Source of the DNA: Lactococcus sp. dk101
GTDB taxonomy: Bacteria; Bacillota; Bacilli; Lactobacillales; Streptococcaceae
Assembly: GCF_009601055.1 (NCBI RefSeq)
Contig: NZ_WITI01000001.1
Coordinates: 307,671 to 371,670 of the forward strand
Direction of reading: 5' to 3'
Length of the DNA: 64,000 nucleotides
The position numbers and the translations under genes are program-made. The notes below the pieces were generated by a model. It did not search any database. It had not been told where the DNA came from and saw only the letters and a program-made list of their open reading frames with translations. Within the stretch, counting starts at the first letter, position 1. The number at the start of each line of letters is the position of its first letter. This document shows, piece after piece, positions 9,184-17,900 of the stretch.

Positions 9184-10044
9184 ATGATCTATAAAAAATA
9201 TGGACAAACGTTTAGGGCGTTACGCAGGCAACGCGGACTTTCACTCATTTATTTTGAAAGAATTGGGATTTCGAAATCAGCACTTTCCATGTTTGAAACG
9301 GGCAAAAGTATGCTGGCTTTTGACAAGTTAAATCTAGCACTTCAAGAAATGCACGTCTCCCTCCAATTTTATGGCATGCTTCTAAATGGACGTGAGATGG
9401 ATTACTTTTTAATCAAATTTAATGAAATCGATCAAGCCTATTATAACGATAACCAAATACGGCTTCACAACATTTACAAAGAGTTAGCTGAGTCGGCTGA
9501 CGAGAGCTTATATGACTTATCTCTTGCGGCAAAAGCGAGAGTGACCTTACTCACAAGGGCAGAGAAAGAAGAACTTCAAACCTATTTTTCGAAGATTAAA
9601 ATTTGGGGCAGATATGAATTACTCCTTTTTCTCAATACGTTAGAACAACTTGAGATTGGTTTAGTCATAAAAATAAGTTCAGATCTCATCAGCCACCCAC
9701 GCCAGTATGATTATCTTCATATTTTGCCCGATTTTCGAGTCATTTTCATTCGCATTATCGGCATGATGATTTTTAGACTCTGCAAATTGGGGAAAAAAGA
9801 AGTGGCGTATGCCTTTTTTGAAAAAGGTCAAGCCTTATTAAAAGAATCATCGGCAAATATGGACGTGACCAATACTGTCTTTTTAAAATTTGCTGAGGGC
9901 TACTGGATTTACACATTCGAAGATCGCGCCAAGGGAAATCGTTTGATGAAACGCGTCATTCGGATTTTGGCAGATTTGGAAAATTATCCCCTAAGAAATA
10001 TGTTTCGTCACTATCACAAACTGATCACACAAAATAAAGCATAA
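9184..10044 (+). CDS. Rgg/GadR/MutR-type transcriptional regulator
   Basis: The 286-residue protein has an N-terminal XRE-type helix-turn-helix (YGQTFRALRRQRGLSL..ISKSALSMFETGKS, about residues 4-45) followed by a long all-helical domain of the Rgg type, which in relatives binds short pheromone peptides. An upstream ATG at 9136 is in frame, but AGGAAGTGAG directly precedes ATG at 9184 and the family starts there. It is followed after 16 bases by the WxL-type genes, so it probably controls this locus. I found no convincing short hydrophobic peptide gene next to it, so its ligand is unknown. Confidence 0.88.
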   Translation: MIYKKYGQTFRALRRQRGLSLIYFERIGISKSALSMFETGKSMLAFDKLNLALQEMHVSLQFYGMLLNGREMDYFLIKFNEIDQAYYNDNQIRLHNIYKELAESADESLYDLSLAAKARVTLLTRAEKEELQTYFSKIKIWGRYELLLFLNTLEQLEIGLVIKISSDLISHPRQYDYLHILPDFRVIFIRIIGMMIFRLCKLGKKEVAYAFFEKGQALLKESSANMDVTNTVFLKFAEGYWIYTFEDRAKGNRLMKRVIRILADLENYPLRNMFRHYHKLITQNKA

Positions 10045-10060
10045 AGAAAAGGATGACACC

Positions 10061-10642
10061 ATGAAAAAAACACCACTCTTACTGGCAACCGCCCTCATTC
10101 TCATAGGAATAACTTCAATCAAAGCACATGCAGATACTGTATCAGGAATGACAGGAACAGGATATGCATCCGTTACCTTTACAGCGGGAAGTCTTAGCTT
10201 TGTCCAAGTTCCAGACTTGGACTTTGGTGCACATCAGATCACTTCAACTTCAGGCTTAACTGGTTTAACTCAACCTGTATCTGTTACTTCTGATTTGATT
10301 GTTGACGATTATCGAGGGTTGCCTGAAGCTGGACCAGATGCAGGTTATTATGTTACAGCCTCGGTAAAAAATGGGGATGTCGGATTTGTTGGTACGACCA
10401 GAAGTTTAACTACTTCAGATGTTTCAATGAATTTAGGAACACTTGCAAACAGTAATTTAGCTGGTGTAGCCGCAACTGGCCTTGACAAAGGCACAAGTAA
10501 AATTGCAGTCGGAACTGCTGGTCTTGCTTTAGGGGAGCTAAGGACAGATGGAGGAACAGCGTCCATTTCGATTGCCAATAGTTCAGTTTACGTGGACACA
10601 TACAAAGCAACGATAAATTATACTCTGACTGCAGGTATTTAA
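10061..10642 (+). CDS. Small WxL-type surface protein lacking tryptophan
   Basis: This 193-residue secreted protein has a signal peptide (MKKTPLLLATALILIGITSIKAHA, cleavage near residue 24) and one WxL-like domain: FVQVPDLDFG near the start, AGYYVTASV in the middle and YKATINYTLTAGI at the end. WxL domains attach non-covalently to peptidoglycan and normally have Trp in both W-x-L motifs; here both positions are Tyr and the whole protein contains no Trp. The start has AAGGATG upstream. A weak hairpin (AGCC/GGCT plus T5) lies at about 10667-10692. It is likely exported with the next two genes to form a surface complex. Confidence 0.8.
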   Translation: MKKTPLLLATALILIGITSIKAHADTVSGMTGTGYASVTFTAGSLSFVQVPDLDFGAHQITSTSGLTGLTQPVSVTSDLIVDDYRGLPEAGPDAGYYVTASVKNGDVGFVGTTRSLTTSDVSMNLGTLANSNLAGVAATGLDKGTSKIAVGTAGLALGELRTDGGTASISIANSSVYVDTYKATINYTLTAGI

Positions 10643-10719
10643 TTTCGATTGTAAATCTTGGTAGAGCTAGCCCTTTTTGGACTGGCTTTTTAGGACAATG
10701 ACTTCATGGAGGAAGCAAG

Positions 10720-11757
10720 ATGAAAAAAATTATTCTGACCATAATGCTCATTTTTGGTTTAGTTATCACTACTTTACTTCCACAAACGAACGCTTTAGCA
10801 GCAAGCAATCAACCGGGATTTTCAGTTAACATCGTAAAAAATCCATTTCAAAGCCAAGACATCGGTTATTTTGATTTGACAGGTCTAAAAGCCGGAGACA
10901 AAACAACCCTTCAACTTGATGTTAGCAATTTATCGGCTGAAGCAGTTACTTTTGATGTTATTACCAGCAATGCCTTGACCAACCAAAATTTAATCATTGA
11001 CTATTCGGGGCAAGTATCAGAGGGACAAAAAGTTGACGGATTGCATTTTTCAGACTTGGCTAAGCCACGGCAAGCAGTGATTCATCTGGCTGCGCACAGT
11101 AAAACGCTGGTAACGATTCATTTAACCATGCCAAATGTAACTTTTGATGGACAAATCATGGGCGGGATTTATCTAAAGAAGCATGATACAACTTCCAAAA
11201 CGGCTGGTATTCACAATACTTTTAGCTATGCCAATACGGTCATCATTCGGCAAGGAAATCAGGACATCAAAGCGCAGCCAAAAGTGTCTGACGCCAGCTA
11301 TAAAGCCAAGAATAATGTTTCAACGGTTACAGCTAAGGTAACAAATTCTGAACAGGCGTATCTGTCAAATGCGAAAGTCACGCAATTCGTTACAGATGAA
11401 AGTGGGAAAACCATTAAAAGTGAAAGCTCTGATTATCGTGCTTTTGCACCAAGAACGACGACACCGATTAACGTTCAGATGGATATACTCTTGGTTCCTG
11501 GGACCTATTATCTGCATCTCAAAGTAGAAGACGGTGCGCGTGTCATTGAGAGTAAGACGCCATTTACAATCAATGCAACAGCAGCAGTAGTAACGGGAAT
11601 TGCTACCATTAACAATACCCTTTGGCTTTTCCTTGGCATGATAATGTTTTTCCTTCTGATTATTCTATTCTTACTTTGGTTCTTCTTATGGAAGCGTCGT
11701 AAGAAAGATGAAGATGAAGAAGATAATAATGAAAATAAAAGCGAGAAAAATGAGTAA
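10720..11757 (+). CDS. DUF916/DUF3324 WxL-cluster membrane-anchored protein
   Basis: The 345-residue protein has a signal peptide (to about residue 28, ALAA), a beta-rich DUF916 region beginning GFSVNIVKNPFQSQDIGYFDLTGLKAGDKTTLQLDVSN, a second immunoglobulin-like DUF3324 region, one C-terminal membrane helix (about 298-322, TLWLFLGMIMFFLLIILFLL) and a charged tail KRRKKDEDEEDNNENKSEKNE-like ending. This is the standard partner found in WxL gene clusters, where it is thought to help hold WxL proteins at the surface. It has a strong GGAGGAAG ribosome site. Confidence 0.9.
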   Translation: MKKIILTIMLIFGLVITTLLPQTNALAASNQPGFSVNIVKNPFQSQDIGYFDLTGLKAGDKTTLQLDVSNLSAEAVTFDVITSNALTNQNLIIDYSGQVSEGQKVDGLHFSDLAKPRQAVIHLAAHSKTLVTIHLTMPNVTFDGQIMGGIYLKKHDTTSKTAGIHNTFSYANTVIIRQGNQDIKAQPKVSDASYKAKNNVSTVTAKVTNSEQAYLSNAKVTQFVTDESGKTIKSESSDYRAFAPRTTTPINVQMDILLVPGTYYLHLKVEDGARVIESKTPFTINATAAVVTGIATINNTLWLFLGMIMFFLLIILFLLWFFLWKRRKKDEDEEDNNENKSEKNE

Positions 11758-11803
11758 GGAAAGGTATGTAAATCAGTCAATTTAAAGGGTGGAAGGAGAT
11801 GAG

Positions 11804-13606
11804 ATGAATAGAAAAGTTTGCATTTTATTCGGCTTTTTGGTCACTCTATTGTGTTTTCAAATCCGCGTTCAAGCAACGGTTACTCAAACGACAGATGGGC
11901 AAGGGATTACTTGGCAACTTGTCAGTGCAGGAGATGATTTGCGGACCTTGCTGACCTCCTCAGCCATCAACCCACTTTATATCAAGGCAAGTCAAGTTTT
12001 AACTTTCGGTGGTGGCGATATCAAGCTCCCTGCTGGACTCACTGTGACTTTAGACATGGGAAATCATGCACTTTTCAGCACCCAAAATGGAACTTTCGGC
12101 CTAAATAATAATTGCAAAGTCACATTTCAAAATGAATACAAGGTCTCAACTGGAACGACGAACCAGACCACAGTCCCAAATACAAACGGGATTGGTACCA
12201 TGTCGGGTTATTATAATAATTATTGGGGGACTTGGTACACGACAGGAGGCTTAAGCGGGACGAGCTTGACCTACAAAAATGTGACCGAAGATTTGAGTTC
12301 AATAAAAACATGGGGGAATGGAGGTCAACCTTTTTATAACTATGGTATCCCTGTCAATTTTTCTGGAACGAATGTCTTTAACTACCAAAATTCAGGGCAA
12401 GAATTCATGGAAGGAAATGGCATTATTGTTTTAGATGGTACAACGACCATTACGCATTATTCAACAGGGTCTGGTATCATTTGGGCGAATGCAAGCCCGG
12501 TTATCAGTGTTGCTGCGGGCGCAAGTTTAACGATTGATGCAAGCACATTGCCAAATTCAGCTCGCGGCTTTTGGTGGCTTGAAAATAATCCAGCAATGAC
12601 CATCACCAATAATGGCAGTTTGAATTGGAAAATGGCGCAAGCAAATACTGGTTTTTATCTAAATGGTGGCTTGTCATCGCTGACCATGAATTTTGGCCCG
12701 CAGTCAAATACAACGATTACTGCACCTGGTTTCTTTGATTTTAGCAAGCCTTCTGGTCCATTTACGACAACGATTGGCAATGGGGCAACTTTTATTTACA
12801 ATGCGGGCGCTTATCAAGTATTCAATAACACTCCAAAGGCAATTGATAAATTTACCATCAACTCAGCCAATCTGGTTCGCTTGAATTCTAGTTTGACACC
12901 AACGACTTCTATCTTGGGAGCTGATAGCACGCAAATGCCAATCAGTTTACAGCTTGACAATCTGGATAATTCAGGCATGGGCTACAATATCAATGCCTAT
13001 GATAGCAGTGGAAATGCGAAATTAACTTCCAGCATGACGGCAGGAGTTTATGGCATGATTGGTAGTTTTCATGCCGCGCTGAACGATTTGTCAGCACTGA
13101 CAAATGGCCTCCATGTCGCTTCTAGCAATGACGTCAAAACTTATCAGACAGCAGCTCAATTAGAGTTTGTTAAACAAAATGCTAGCCTTTCGTTTTTGCA
13201 ACTGCCCGATGCCACAAGCATGAGTTGGAATTATCCGATTTCAAGTAGTTTTTCAAATCTTTTACTGTCGAGAAATGGGACTAGTCCAAACATGGCGTTT
13301 TCGATGATGGCAACGGCACGAAAACCAAGCTTTTCGCTTCAAGCAAGCGTTCAAAATTCCAATCTGCCTACAGGAATTAATTTTGCTTGGTTACAATCCA
13401 GTTCAGATTCGCTTGTTCCTTTGAATAGTGCAGCAACGACTCTATTTACAAATGCATCAGCGGGCGTGACAAATCCATCTTATGGTCAGTTCAATTTGAC
13501 CCAATCTGCGCAAATGGGCTTATTATTACAGACACAATCCAATAAAGTCTATCAAGGGACTTATTCAGCGACTATCAATTGGACATTGGTTGACGGCATT
13601 CAGTAG
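11804..13606 (+). CDS. Large WxL-domain surface protein, beta-helix type
   Basis: The 600-residue secreted protein has a signal peptide (NRKVCILFGFLVTLLCF...VQA), a long Asn/Thr/Gly-rich middle with repeated short strands (VLDGTTTITHYSTGSG, SVAAGASLTIDAS, MTITNNGSLNWKM) resembling pectate-lyase-like adhesive beta-helices, and a C-terminal WxL domain ending YSATINWTLVDGIQ. Only the second WxL motif keeps its Trp; the first is SFSLQASV. A GTG at 11789 is in frame but GGAAGGAG precedes ATG at 11804. Adhesion or carbohydrate binding is inferred from the fold, not shown. It contains a palindrome copy at 13089. Confidence 0.85.
   Translation: MNRKVCILFGFLVTLLCFQIRVQATVTQTTDGQGITWQLVSAGDDLRTLLTSSAINPLYIKASQVLTFGGGDIKLPAGLTVTLDMGNHALFSTQNGTFGLNNNCKVTFQNEYKVSTGTTNQTTVPNTNGIGTMSGYYNNYWGTWYTTGGLSGTSLTYKNVTEDLSSIKTWGNGGQPFYNYGIPVNFSGTNVFNYQNSGQEFMEGNGIIVLDGTTTITHYSTGSGIIWANASPVISVAAGASLTIDASTLPNSARGFWWLENNPAMTITNNGSLNWKMAQANTGFYLNGGLSSLTMNFGPQSNTTITAPGFFDFSKPSGPFTTTIGNGATFIYNAGAYQVFNNTPKAIDKFTINSANLVRLNSSLTPTTSILGADSTQMPISLQLDNLDNSGMGYNINAYDSSGNAKLTSSMTAGVYGMIGSFHAALNDLSALTNGLHVASSNDVKTYQTAAQLEFVKQNASLSFLQLPDATSMSWNYPISSSFSNLLLSRNGTSPNMAFSMMATARKPSFSLQASVQNSNLPTGINFAWLQSSSDSLVPLNSAATTLFTNASAGVTNPSYGQFNLTQSAQMGLLLQTQSNKVYQGTYSATINWTLVDGIQ
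13089..13102. repeat. Palindrome TGTCAG-CA-CTGACA, in the large WxL gene
   Basis: Perfect arms with CA centre; with the preceding T it reads Leu-Ser-Ala-Leu-Thr in the gene. Confidence 0.95.
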
Positions 13607-13644
13607 TATGTTGCGAGAAGAAATCAAGGGGCGATTGTTGATAA

Positions 13645-13667
13645 AAAAATGCGATAGAGCGTTTTTG
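13645..13667 (+). terminator. Intrinsic terminator after the large WxL gene
   Basis: AAAAATGC and GCGTTTTT pair over 8 bp (one G-U pair) around a 6-base loop, ending in a short T-run. Confidence 0.65.
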
Positions 13668-13694
13668 TAAATTGAAAAATAGAAAGGGATTTTT

Positions 13695-14276
13695 ATGGAA
13701 AAACAAAATGAAAAGAAAGTTTTAGCCATTATTGGCCTCGTTTTCGGTGGTATTGGGCTTTTAATGTCATGGTTACCAATTCTAAACACGGTCGGTGCAT
13801 TTTTCGCAGTCATTGGTCTTGTTTTAGGCCTCATCGCGTTTTTTGTCAATTTAAGGCGAAAGAAAATACTTTCCTTGATTACTGTAGCGATTTCACTTGG
13901 AGCGATTGCCATTGTTTTGGTCACACAATCGATGTATTCAAAGGCACTTGATAAAGTTGGAAACGAGGTGAAAACTACGATTTCAAGTCAGGAGAAAAAA
14001 GCCAATGACCAGTTTAAGTGGACTTTGGCAGATTACAATGCTTTGAAAACGGGCGACACGATAACTGGAGCAGGCGGAACGAATTATGATTCACTTGCGA
14101 CAAAATTTGGAAAAGCGACGCATTCCTCTGAGACCACATCAGGAGATTTTACGATTAAAAATGTCAGTTGGGACAATATGGGAGCAAGTACATACAAATC
14201 CGTCGATCTTACCTTCACAAAACAATCGGACGGTTCATTCTTGCTTTCCAATAAAATGCAATCTGGACTTGAATAA
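13695..14276 (+). CDS. Membrane protein with extracytoplasmic BLIP-like domain
   Basis: The 193-residue protein has three hydrophobic helices in its first 82 residues (KKVLAIIGLVFGGIGLLMSW, TVGAFFAVIGLVLGLIAFFV, ILSLITVAISLGAIAIVLV), as in DUF4190-like proteins, then a soluble C-terminal part with YNALKTGDTITGAGGTNYDSLATKFGKA. That segment resembles the helix-plus-GxSYxxVxxxFGxP pattern of DUF3862/SmpA-like (BLIP fold) domains. The role is unknown. It has an AGAAAGGGA ribosome site and follows the WxL genes after a terminator, so membership of that locus is possible but unproven. Confidence 0.7.
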   Translation: MEKQNEKKVLAIIGLVFGGIGLLMSWLPILNTVGAFFAVIGLVLGLIAFFVNLRRKKILSLITVAISLGAIAIVLVTQSMYSKALDKVGNEVKTTISSQEKKANDQFKWTLADYNALKTGDTITGAGGTNYDSLATKFGKATHSSETTSGDFTIKNVSWDNMGASTYKSVDLTFTKQSDGSFLLSNKMQSGLE

Positions 14277-14334
14277 AGATGCATATTATAAAATTTCGCC
14301 AAACAAAAGCCTGTGCGAATTCCACCAAAAAGTG

Positions 14335-14343
14335 TGTTATAAT
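14335..14343 (+). promoter_or_regulatory. Extended -10 promoter of the Spx-like gene
   Basis: TGTTATAAT lies 34 bases before the start codon; no clear -35 is visible. Confidence 0.7.
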
Positions 14344-14377
14344 AAGGTATCAACAATAAAAAGATCAGGGGAGAATG

Positions 14378-14731
14378 ATGTACACTTTTTACTGGTATCC
14401 GAAATGTTCAACATGTAGGAAAGCAAAAGCCATATTAGACCAAAGAGGTATTAAATATGAAGCCATTGATTTAAAAGCAACACCGCCACAGGCTTCAGAT
14501 TTTCAAAAATGGTTTGAAAATAGTGAGTTTCCTGTCAAAAATTTTTTTAATACGAGTGGCCTTGTTTATCGTGCGCTTGGGTTGAAAGATAAATTGGCAG
14601 AAATGACTTCCGATGAATGCGCAACTGTGTTGGCATCAGATGGTATGCTCATCAAGCGCCCCTTGATGATAAAAGATGGAAAAGTTGTCAGTATTGGCTT
14701 TAAAGAAGAATTTTATCAAAATGAACTATAA
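14378..14731 (+). CDS. Spx/ArsC-family (YffB-like) thioredoxin-fold protein
   Basis: The 117-residue protein has the family opening TFYWYPKCSTCRKAKAILDQRGI with a CxxC motif, the middle block FNTSGLVYRALGLKDK and the RPLMIKDGKVVSIGFKEEFY block that follows the cis-Pro position of the arsenate-reductase-like fold. Relatives include the transcription factor Spx, which binds RNA polymerase, and the YffB/ArsC-like reductases. The details (WFENSEFPVKNFFNTSG) fit the YffB/Spx-like reductase branch better than canonical Spx. Two ATGs are adjacent (14375 and 14378); AGGGGAG spacing favours the second. Confidence 0.82.
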   Translation: MYTFYWYPKCSTCRKAKAILDQRGIKYEAIDLKATPPQASDFQKWFENSEFPVKNFFNTSGLVYRALGLKDKLAEMTSDECATVLASDGMLIKRPLMIKDGKVVSIGFKEEFYQNEL

Positions 14732-14733
14732 AA

Positions 14734-14757
14734 AAAATGAGCGTATGCTCATTTTTT
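14734..14757. terminator. Bidirectional terminator between the Spx-like gene and exoA
   Basis: AAAATGAGC and GCTCATTTT form a 9-bp stem with a GTAT loop and flanking A and T tracts. Confidence 0.9.
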
Positions 14758-14759
14758 GT

Positions 14760-14773
14760 TGTCAGCGCTGACA
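14760..14773. repeat. Palindrome TGTCAG-CG-CTGACA, intergenic
   Basis: Perfect 14-bp palindrome directly after the T-tract of the terminator and ending just before the exoA stop codon. Confidence 0.95.
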
Positions 14774-14775
14774 GC

Positions 14776-15639
14776 TTAGAGGTCAAATTCCAAAAGAATT
14801 GGCAGATGATCCAGTCTAGCACCCGTTTCGATTGGTTCAGATTTACTGATTTTTTCAGCTACGCGATTTGAGGTTAACCAATAGTCAATCCGCCAGCCCG
14901 AATTATTGGTTTTAGATGTTCTGGCACGTTGTGCAAACCAAGTATAAATGCTCTGTCCTGAAGCGAAGTTTTTTTCAATTTGACCATGGATTTTGCGGAA
15001 GCTATCCGTAAATCCAGCGGATAATAAGGCTTGGAATTTCTCACGTTCTTGGTCAGAAAAGCCAGCAGTATTATGATTTCCTTTAGGATTTGACAGGTCA
15101 ATTTCAGCAACGGCAACGTTGAAGTCACCACAAGCAAAGACAGGTTTTTCTTGGTCAAGCGTTTGTAGGTAAGCACGATATTGATCGTCCCATTCGCCAC
15201 GCAAATCAAGTCGTGCCAAACCTTCTTGGGCATTTGGAGTATAGACAGTCGTCACGTAAAATGCTGGAAATTCAAGCGTAATCATGCGTCCTTCGTGATC
15301 CATTGGTGCAGGGGCATCAATTTCTGGGAAAGTAACGACAGGATCACCCAGCACTTTTTTCCACAACATCATGGTTCCTGAATAACCTTTACGAGCAGGA
15401 GGTGTTGAGATACGGTGGACAATGGCATACTCTGGGAATTTTTCAACTAAAATATCATAAATTTTCTTTACTTTTTTATCATCGTCAGAAAGCTTCGTTT
15501 CTTGAATGGCAAGCACATCAGGCTTTTCACTGGCAATTTTATCAACGACAGCCATTGATAAGGCGGCACGGTCGCTAGTTCCGGTCAATGCAGCATTCAA
15601 TGAGTCGATATTCCATGAGATAAATTTATATTTTGTCAT
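14776..15639 (-). CDS. exoA: Exodeoxyribonuclease III / AP endonuclease
   Basis: The 287-residue enzyme cuts DNA at abasic sites and has 3'-to-5' exonuclease activity in base-excision repair. Motifs of the exonuclease III fold are present: FISWNIDSLNAAL with the metal-site Asn, AIQETKL with the catalytic Glu, VTTVYTPNAQEG, CGDFNVA with the Asp/Asn pair, WRIDYWLTS, and the C-terminal LDHLPI with the catalytic His. The length is slightly above the E. coli protein. It is monocistronic, with AAAGGA before the start and an extended -10 promoter shared in the divergent region with metS. Confidence 0.94.
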   Translation of the reverse strand: MTKYKFISWNIDSLNAALTGTSDRAALSMAVVDKIASEKPDVLAIQETKLSDDDKKVKKIYDILVEKFPEYAIVHRISTPPARKGYSGTMMLWKKVLGDPVVTFPEIDAPAPMDHEGRMITLEFPAFYVTTVYTPNAQEGLARLDLRGEWDDQYRAYLQTLDQEKPVFACGDFNVAVAEIDLSNPKGNHNTAGFSDQEREKFQALLSAGFTDSFRKIHGQIEKNFASGQSIYTWFAQRARTSKTNNSGWRIDYWLTSNRVAEKISKSEPIETGARLDHLPILLEFDL

Positions 15640-15669
15640 TTTAATATCCTTTATTTTTTGGTATAGTTA

Positions 15670-15693
15670 ATTATAACAAAATTTTGATATAAT
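15670..15693. promoter_or_regulatory. Overlapping divergent promoters of exoA and metS
   Basis: On the minus strand TGTTATAAT (15670-15678) serves exoA; on the plus strand TGATATAAT (15685-15693) serves metS. The two extended -10 boxes are only six bases apart, so the polymerases should compete. Confidence 0.7.
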
Positions 15694-15746
15694 GAGAGAA
15701 GTAATTCTGGCGAGTCTCATTTGCTCGTCCTAGGAGGTTTAGAAAA

Positions 15747-17729
15747 TTGACTGAAGAACAATCAAAAAAAACATTTTACATTACAACACCTATCTATTAT
15801 CCATCCGGAAAATTGCATTTGGGTTCAACTTATACAACCATTGCTTGTGACGTTTTAGCACGTTACAAACGTTTGATGGGCTATGATACTTTCTATTTGA
15901 CAGGACTTGACGAACATGGACAAAAAATCCAACAACGTGCCGAAGCCGCAGGAATGGAACCAAAAGCATACCTTGACCCAATGGCTGAGGACGTCAAAAA
16001 ATTATGGCAATTATTAGACATTTCTTACGATAAATTTATCCGGACAACGGACACTTATCATGAAGAAGCAGTTCAAAAAATCTTTGAAAAATTACTTGAA
16101 CAAGGCGACATTTACTTGGGTAAATATGAAGGTTGGTACTCCGTTTCTGACGAAGAATTTTTCACTGAAAGTCAGTTGGAAGAAGTTTACCGCGATAATG
16201 ATGGCAATGTCATCGGTGGGATGGCACCAAGTGGTCATGAAGTGGAAAAAGTTGAAGAAGAATCTTACTTCTTCAGAATGAGTAAATATGCCGACTGGTT
16301 GTTGAAATATTATGAAGAACACCCTAATTTCATTCAACCTGAAATTCGTAAAAACGAGATGATTAACACCTTCATCAAACCAGGACTTGAAGATTTGGCT
16401 GTTTCAAGAACCACATTTACTTGGGGAATTCCAATCAAATCTAATCCAAAACACGTCATTTATGTTTGGCTTGATGCCCTTTTTAACTATGTGACAGCGC
16501 TTGGATATGGCTCTAGCGATGACTCAATGTACAAAAAATTCTGGCCAGGTGTGAACATGGTTGGGAAAGACATTTTACGCTTCCATACAATTTATTGGCC
16601 AATCTTCCTTCATGCCTTAGGCATGGAAACACCAACGCAAGTTTTTGGACACGGCTGGTATCAAGTCAATGGTCGCAAGATGTCTAAATCATTCGGTAAT
16701 GTCATTTATGCAGAACCATTGGTTGCTCGTTATGGACTTGACCCTTATCGTTATTATATTTTACGTGCGATGCCTTTCGGTAATGATGGCAATTTCACAG
16801 CTGAGAGCTATATTGACCGCATTAACTTTGATTTGGCAAACGATTTGGGGAACTTGTTGAACCGTACGGTTGCCATGATTAACAAATACAATGGCGGAGT
16901 AATTGAAAAAACGGATGTTTCGACTGAATTTGATGGTGATTTGTTGGTAGTTGTTGAAAAATCAATGGCCAATTATCACGCTGCCATGGATAAATTTGAA
17001 TTTTCTGTTGCCTTGTCTGAAGTTTGGAATATTATCTCAAGAACCAACAAATACATTGACGAAACAGCGCCATGGGTACTTGCTAAACTTGATTCTGATA
17101 AGCCAAAATTGAACAATGTGCTTTATCATTTAGCAGAAAATTTGCGTTTGGTTGCGAGTCTCTTGCAACCATTCATGCACGGTACAAGTGAACAAATCTT
17201 TGCGCAACTTGGTTTGACTGAAACTCGTTTTGATTTGGAAAACTTGACTTTCGGTTATTCATTCACAAATCCAGTCGTTGCTAAGGGAGAACCTATTTTC
17301 CCACGTCTTGACCGTGAAGAAGAGATTGCTGTAATCACGAACGAAATGCTCGGTGGCGGTGAAAAACCAGCTGAAAAAGAACTCGTTCTGAATAAAAAAC
17401 AAATTGAATTTGATGATTTTGATAAAGTTGAAATCCGTGTGGCGCAAGTTGTTGCGGTCGAACGTGTTGAAGGCTCAGATAAATTGCTTAAATTTGAACT
17501 TGAAGCAGGGGATAAGGGAACACGTACCATTTTATCTGGTATTGCTAAGTTTTATCCAAATGAACAAGAATTAGTCGGTCAAAAATTGCAAATTGTTGCC
17601 AATTTGAAACCACGTAAAATGATGAAAAAATATGTGTCAGAAGGCATGATTTTGTCTGCTGAATTTGACGGAAAACTGTCAGTACTGACAGTTGATGAAA
17701 GTGTACCAAACGGTTCAGTCATCGGTTAA
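15747..17729 (+). CDS. metS: Methionyl-tRNA synthetase
   Basis: The 660-residue class I synthetase charges tRNA-Met. It has [19 protein letters not shown] (the HIGH equivalent is HLGS), a KMSKS motif in [12 protein letters not shown], the anticodon-binding helical region, and a C-terminal tRNA-binding OB domain (about residues 555-660, [28 protein letters not shown]) that mediates dimerisation. It starts with TTG at 15747, ideally placed after TAGGAGGT. The mRNA leader is about 45 bases and has no T-box. A palindrome copy lies at 17677 near the 3' end. The symbol metG is also used. Confidence 0.96.
   Translation: MTEEQSKKTFYITTPIYYPSGKLHLGSTYTTIACDVLARYKRLMGYDTFYLTGLDEHGQKIQQRAEAAGMEPKAYLDPMAEDVKKLWQLLDISYDKFIRTTDTYHEEAVQKIFEKLLEQGDIYLGKYEGWYSVSDEEFFTESQLEEVYRDNDGNVIGGMAPSGHEVEKVEEESYFFRMSKYADWLLKYYEEHPNFIQPEIRKNEMINTFIKPGLEDLAVSRTTFTWGIPIKSNPKHVIYVWLDALFNYVTALGYGSSDDSMYKKFWPGVNMVGKDILRFHTIYWPIFLHALGMETPTQVFGHGWYQVNGRKMSKSFGNVIYAEPLVARYGLDPYRYYILRAMPFGNDGNFTAESYIDRINFDLANDLGNLLNRTVAMINKYNGGVIEKTDVSTEFDGDLLVVVEKSMANYHAAMDKFEFSVALSEVWNIISRTNKYIDETAPWVLAKLDSDKPKLNNVLYHLAENLRLVASLLQPFMHGTSEQIFAQLGLTETRFDLENLTFGYSFTNPVVAKGEPIFPRLDREEEIAVITNEMLGGGEKPAEKELVLNKKQIEFDDFDKVEIRVAQVVAVERVEGSDKLLKFELEAGDKGTRTILSGIAKFYPNEQELVGQKLQIVANLKPRKMMKKYVSEGMILSAEFDGKLSVLTVDESVPNGSVIG
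17677..17690. repeat. Palindrome TGTCAG-TA-CTGACA, in metS
   Basis: Perfect, extended to CTGTCAGTACTGACAG (17676-17691); reads Leu-Ser-Val-Leu-Thr in the C-terminal domain. Confidence 0.95.
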
Positions 17730-17755
17730 TTTTTTTCATGAAACGGAATTAAAAC

Positions 17756-17786
17756 GTCTGAGTCAACTGCTCAGGCTTTTTATTTT
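17756..17786 (+). terminator. Intrinsic terminator of metS
   Basis: GTCTGAG and CTCAGGC pair over 7 bp (one G-U pair) with a 7-base loop, followed by T4-A-T5. Confidence 0.85.
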
Positions 17787-17796
17787 TCATTTATTC

Positions 17797-17805
17797 TGCT
17801 AAAAT
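17797..17805 (+). promoter_or_regulatory. Extended -10 promoter of queT
   Basis: TGCTAAAAT lies about 35 bases before the riboswitch aptamer. Confidence 0.6.
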
Positions 17806-17839
17806 AGATACCGTTGTTGGAATTATTCATCTGATGACC

Positions 17840-17898
17840 CTCAGGACTTTAAGACCTTTGCCTGAGCATATTACACTCGCCATTGCGATAAAGGAGAA
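17840..17898 (+). promoter_or_regulatory. preQ1-II riboswitch
   Basis: The region matches the class II preQ1 (COG4708-type) aptamer: a CTCAGG/CCTGAG stem enclosing a 15-base pyrimidine-containing loop, the hallmark CATATTACAC strand (17867-17876), a small TCGC-CATT-GCGA hairpin, and the AAAGGAG ribosome site that closes the pseudoknot at 17890-17896. By analogy with characterised members, preQ1 binding hides the ribosome site of the downstream queT. Confidence 0.9.
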
Positions 17899-17900
17899 AT

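Noticed and set aside
10667..10692. Terminator after the small WxL gene
   Set aside because: Only four to five base pairs with a long loop; too weak to list as a separate terminator.
15700..15746. T-box leader upstream of metS
   Set aside because: The leader is only about 45 bases and lacks the T-box and specifier structures.
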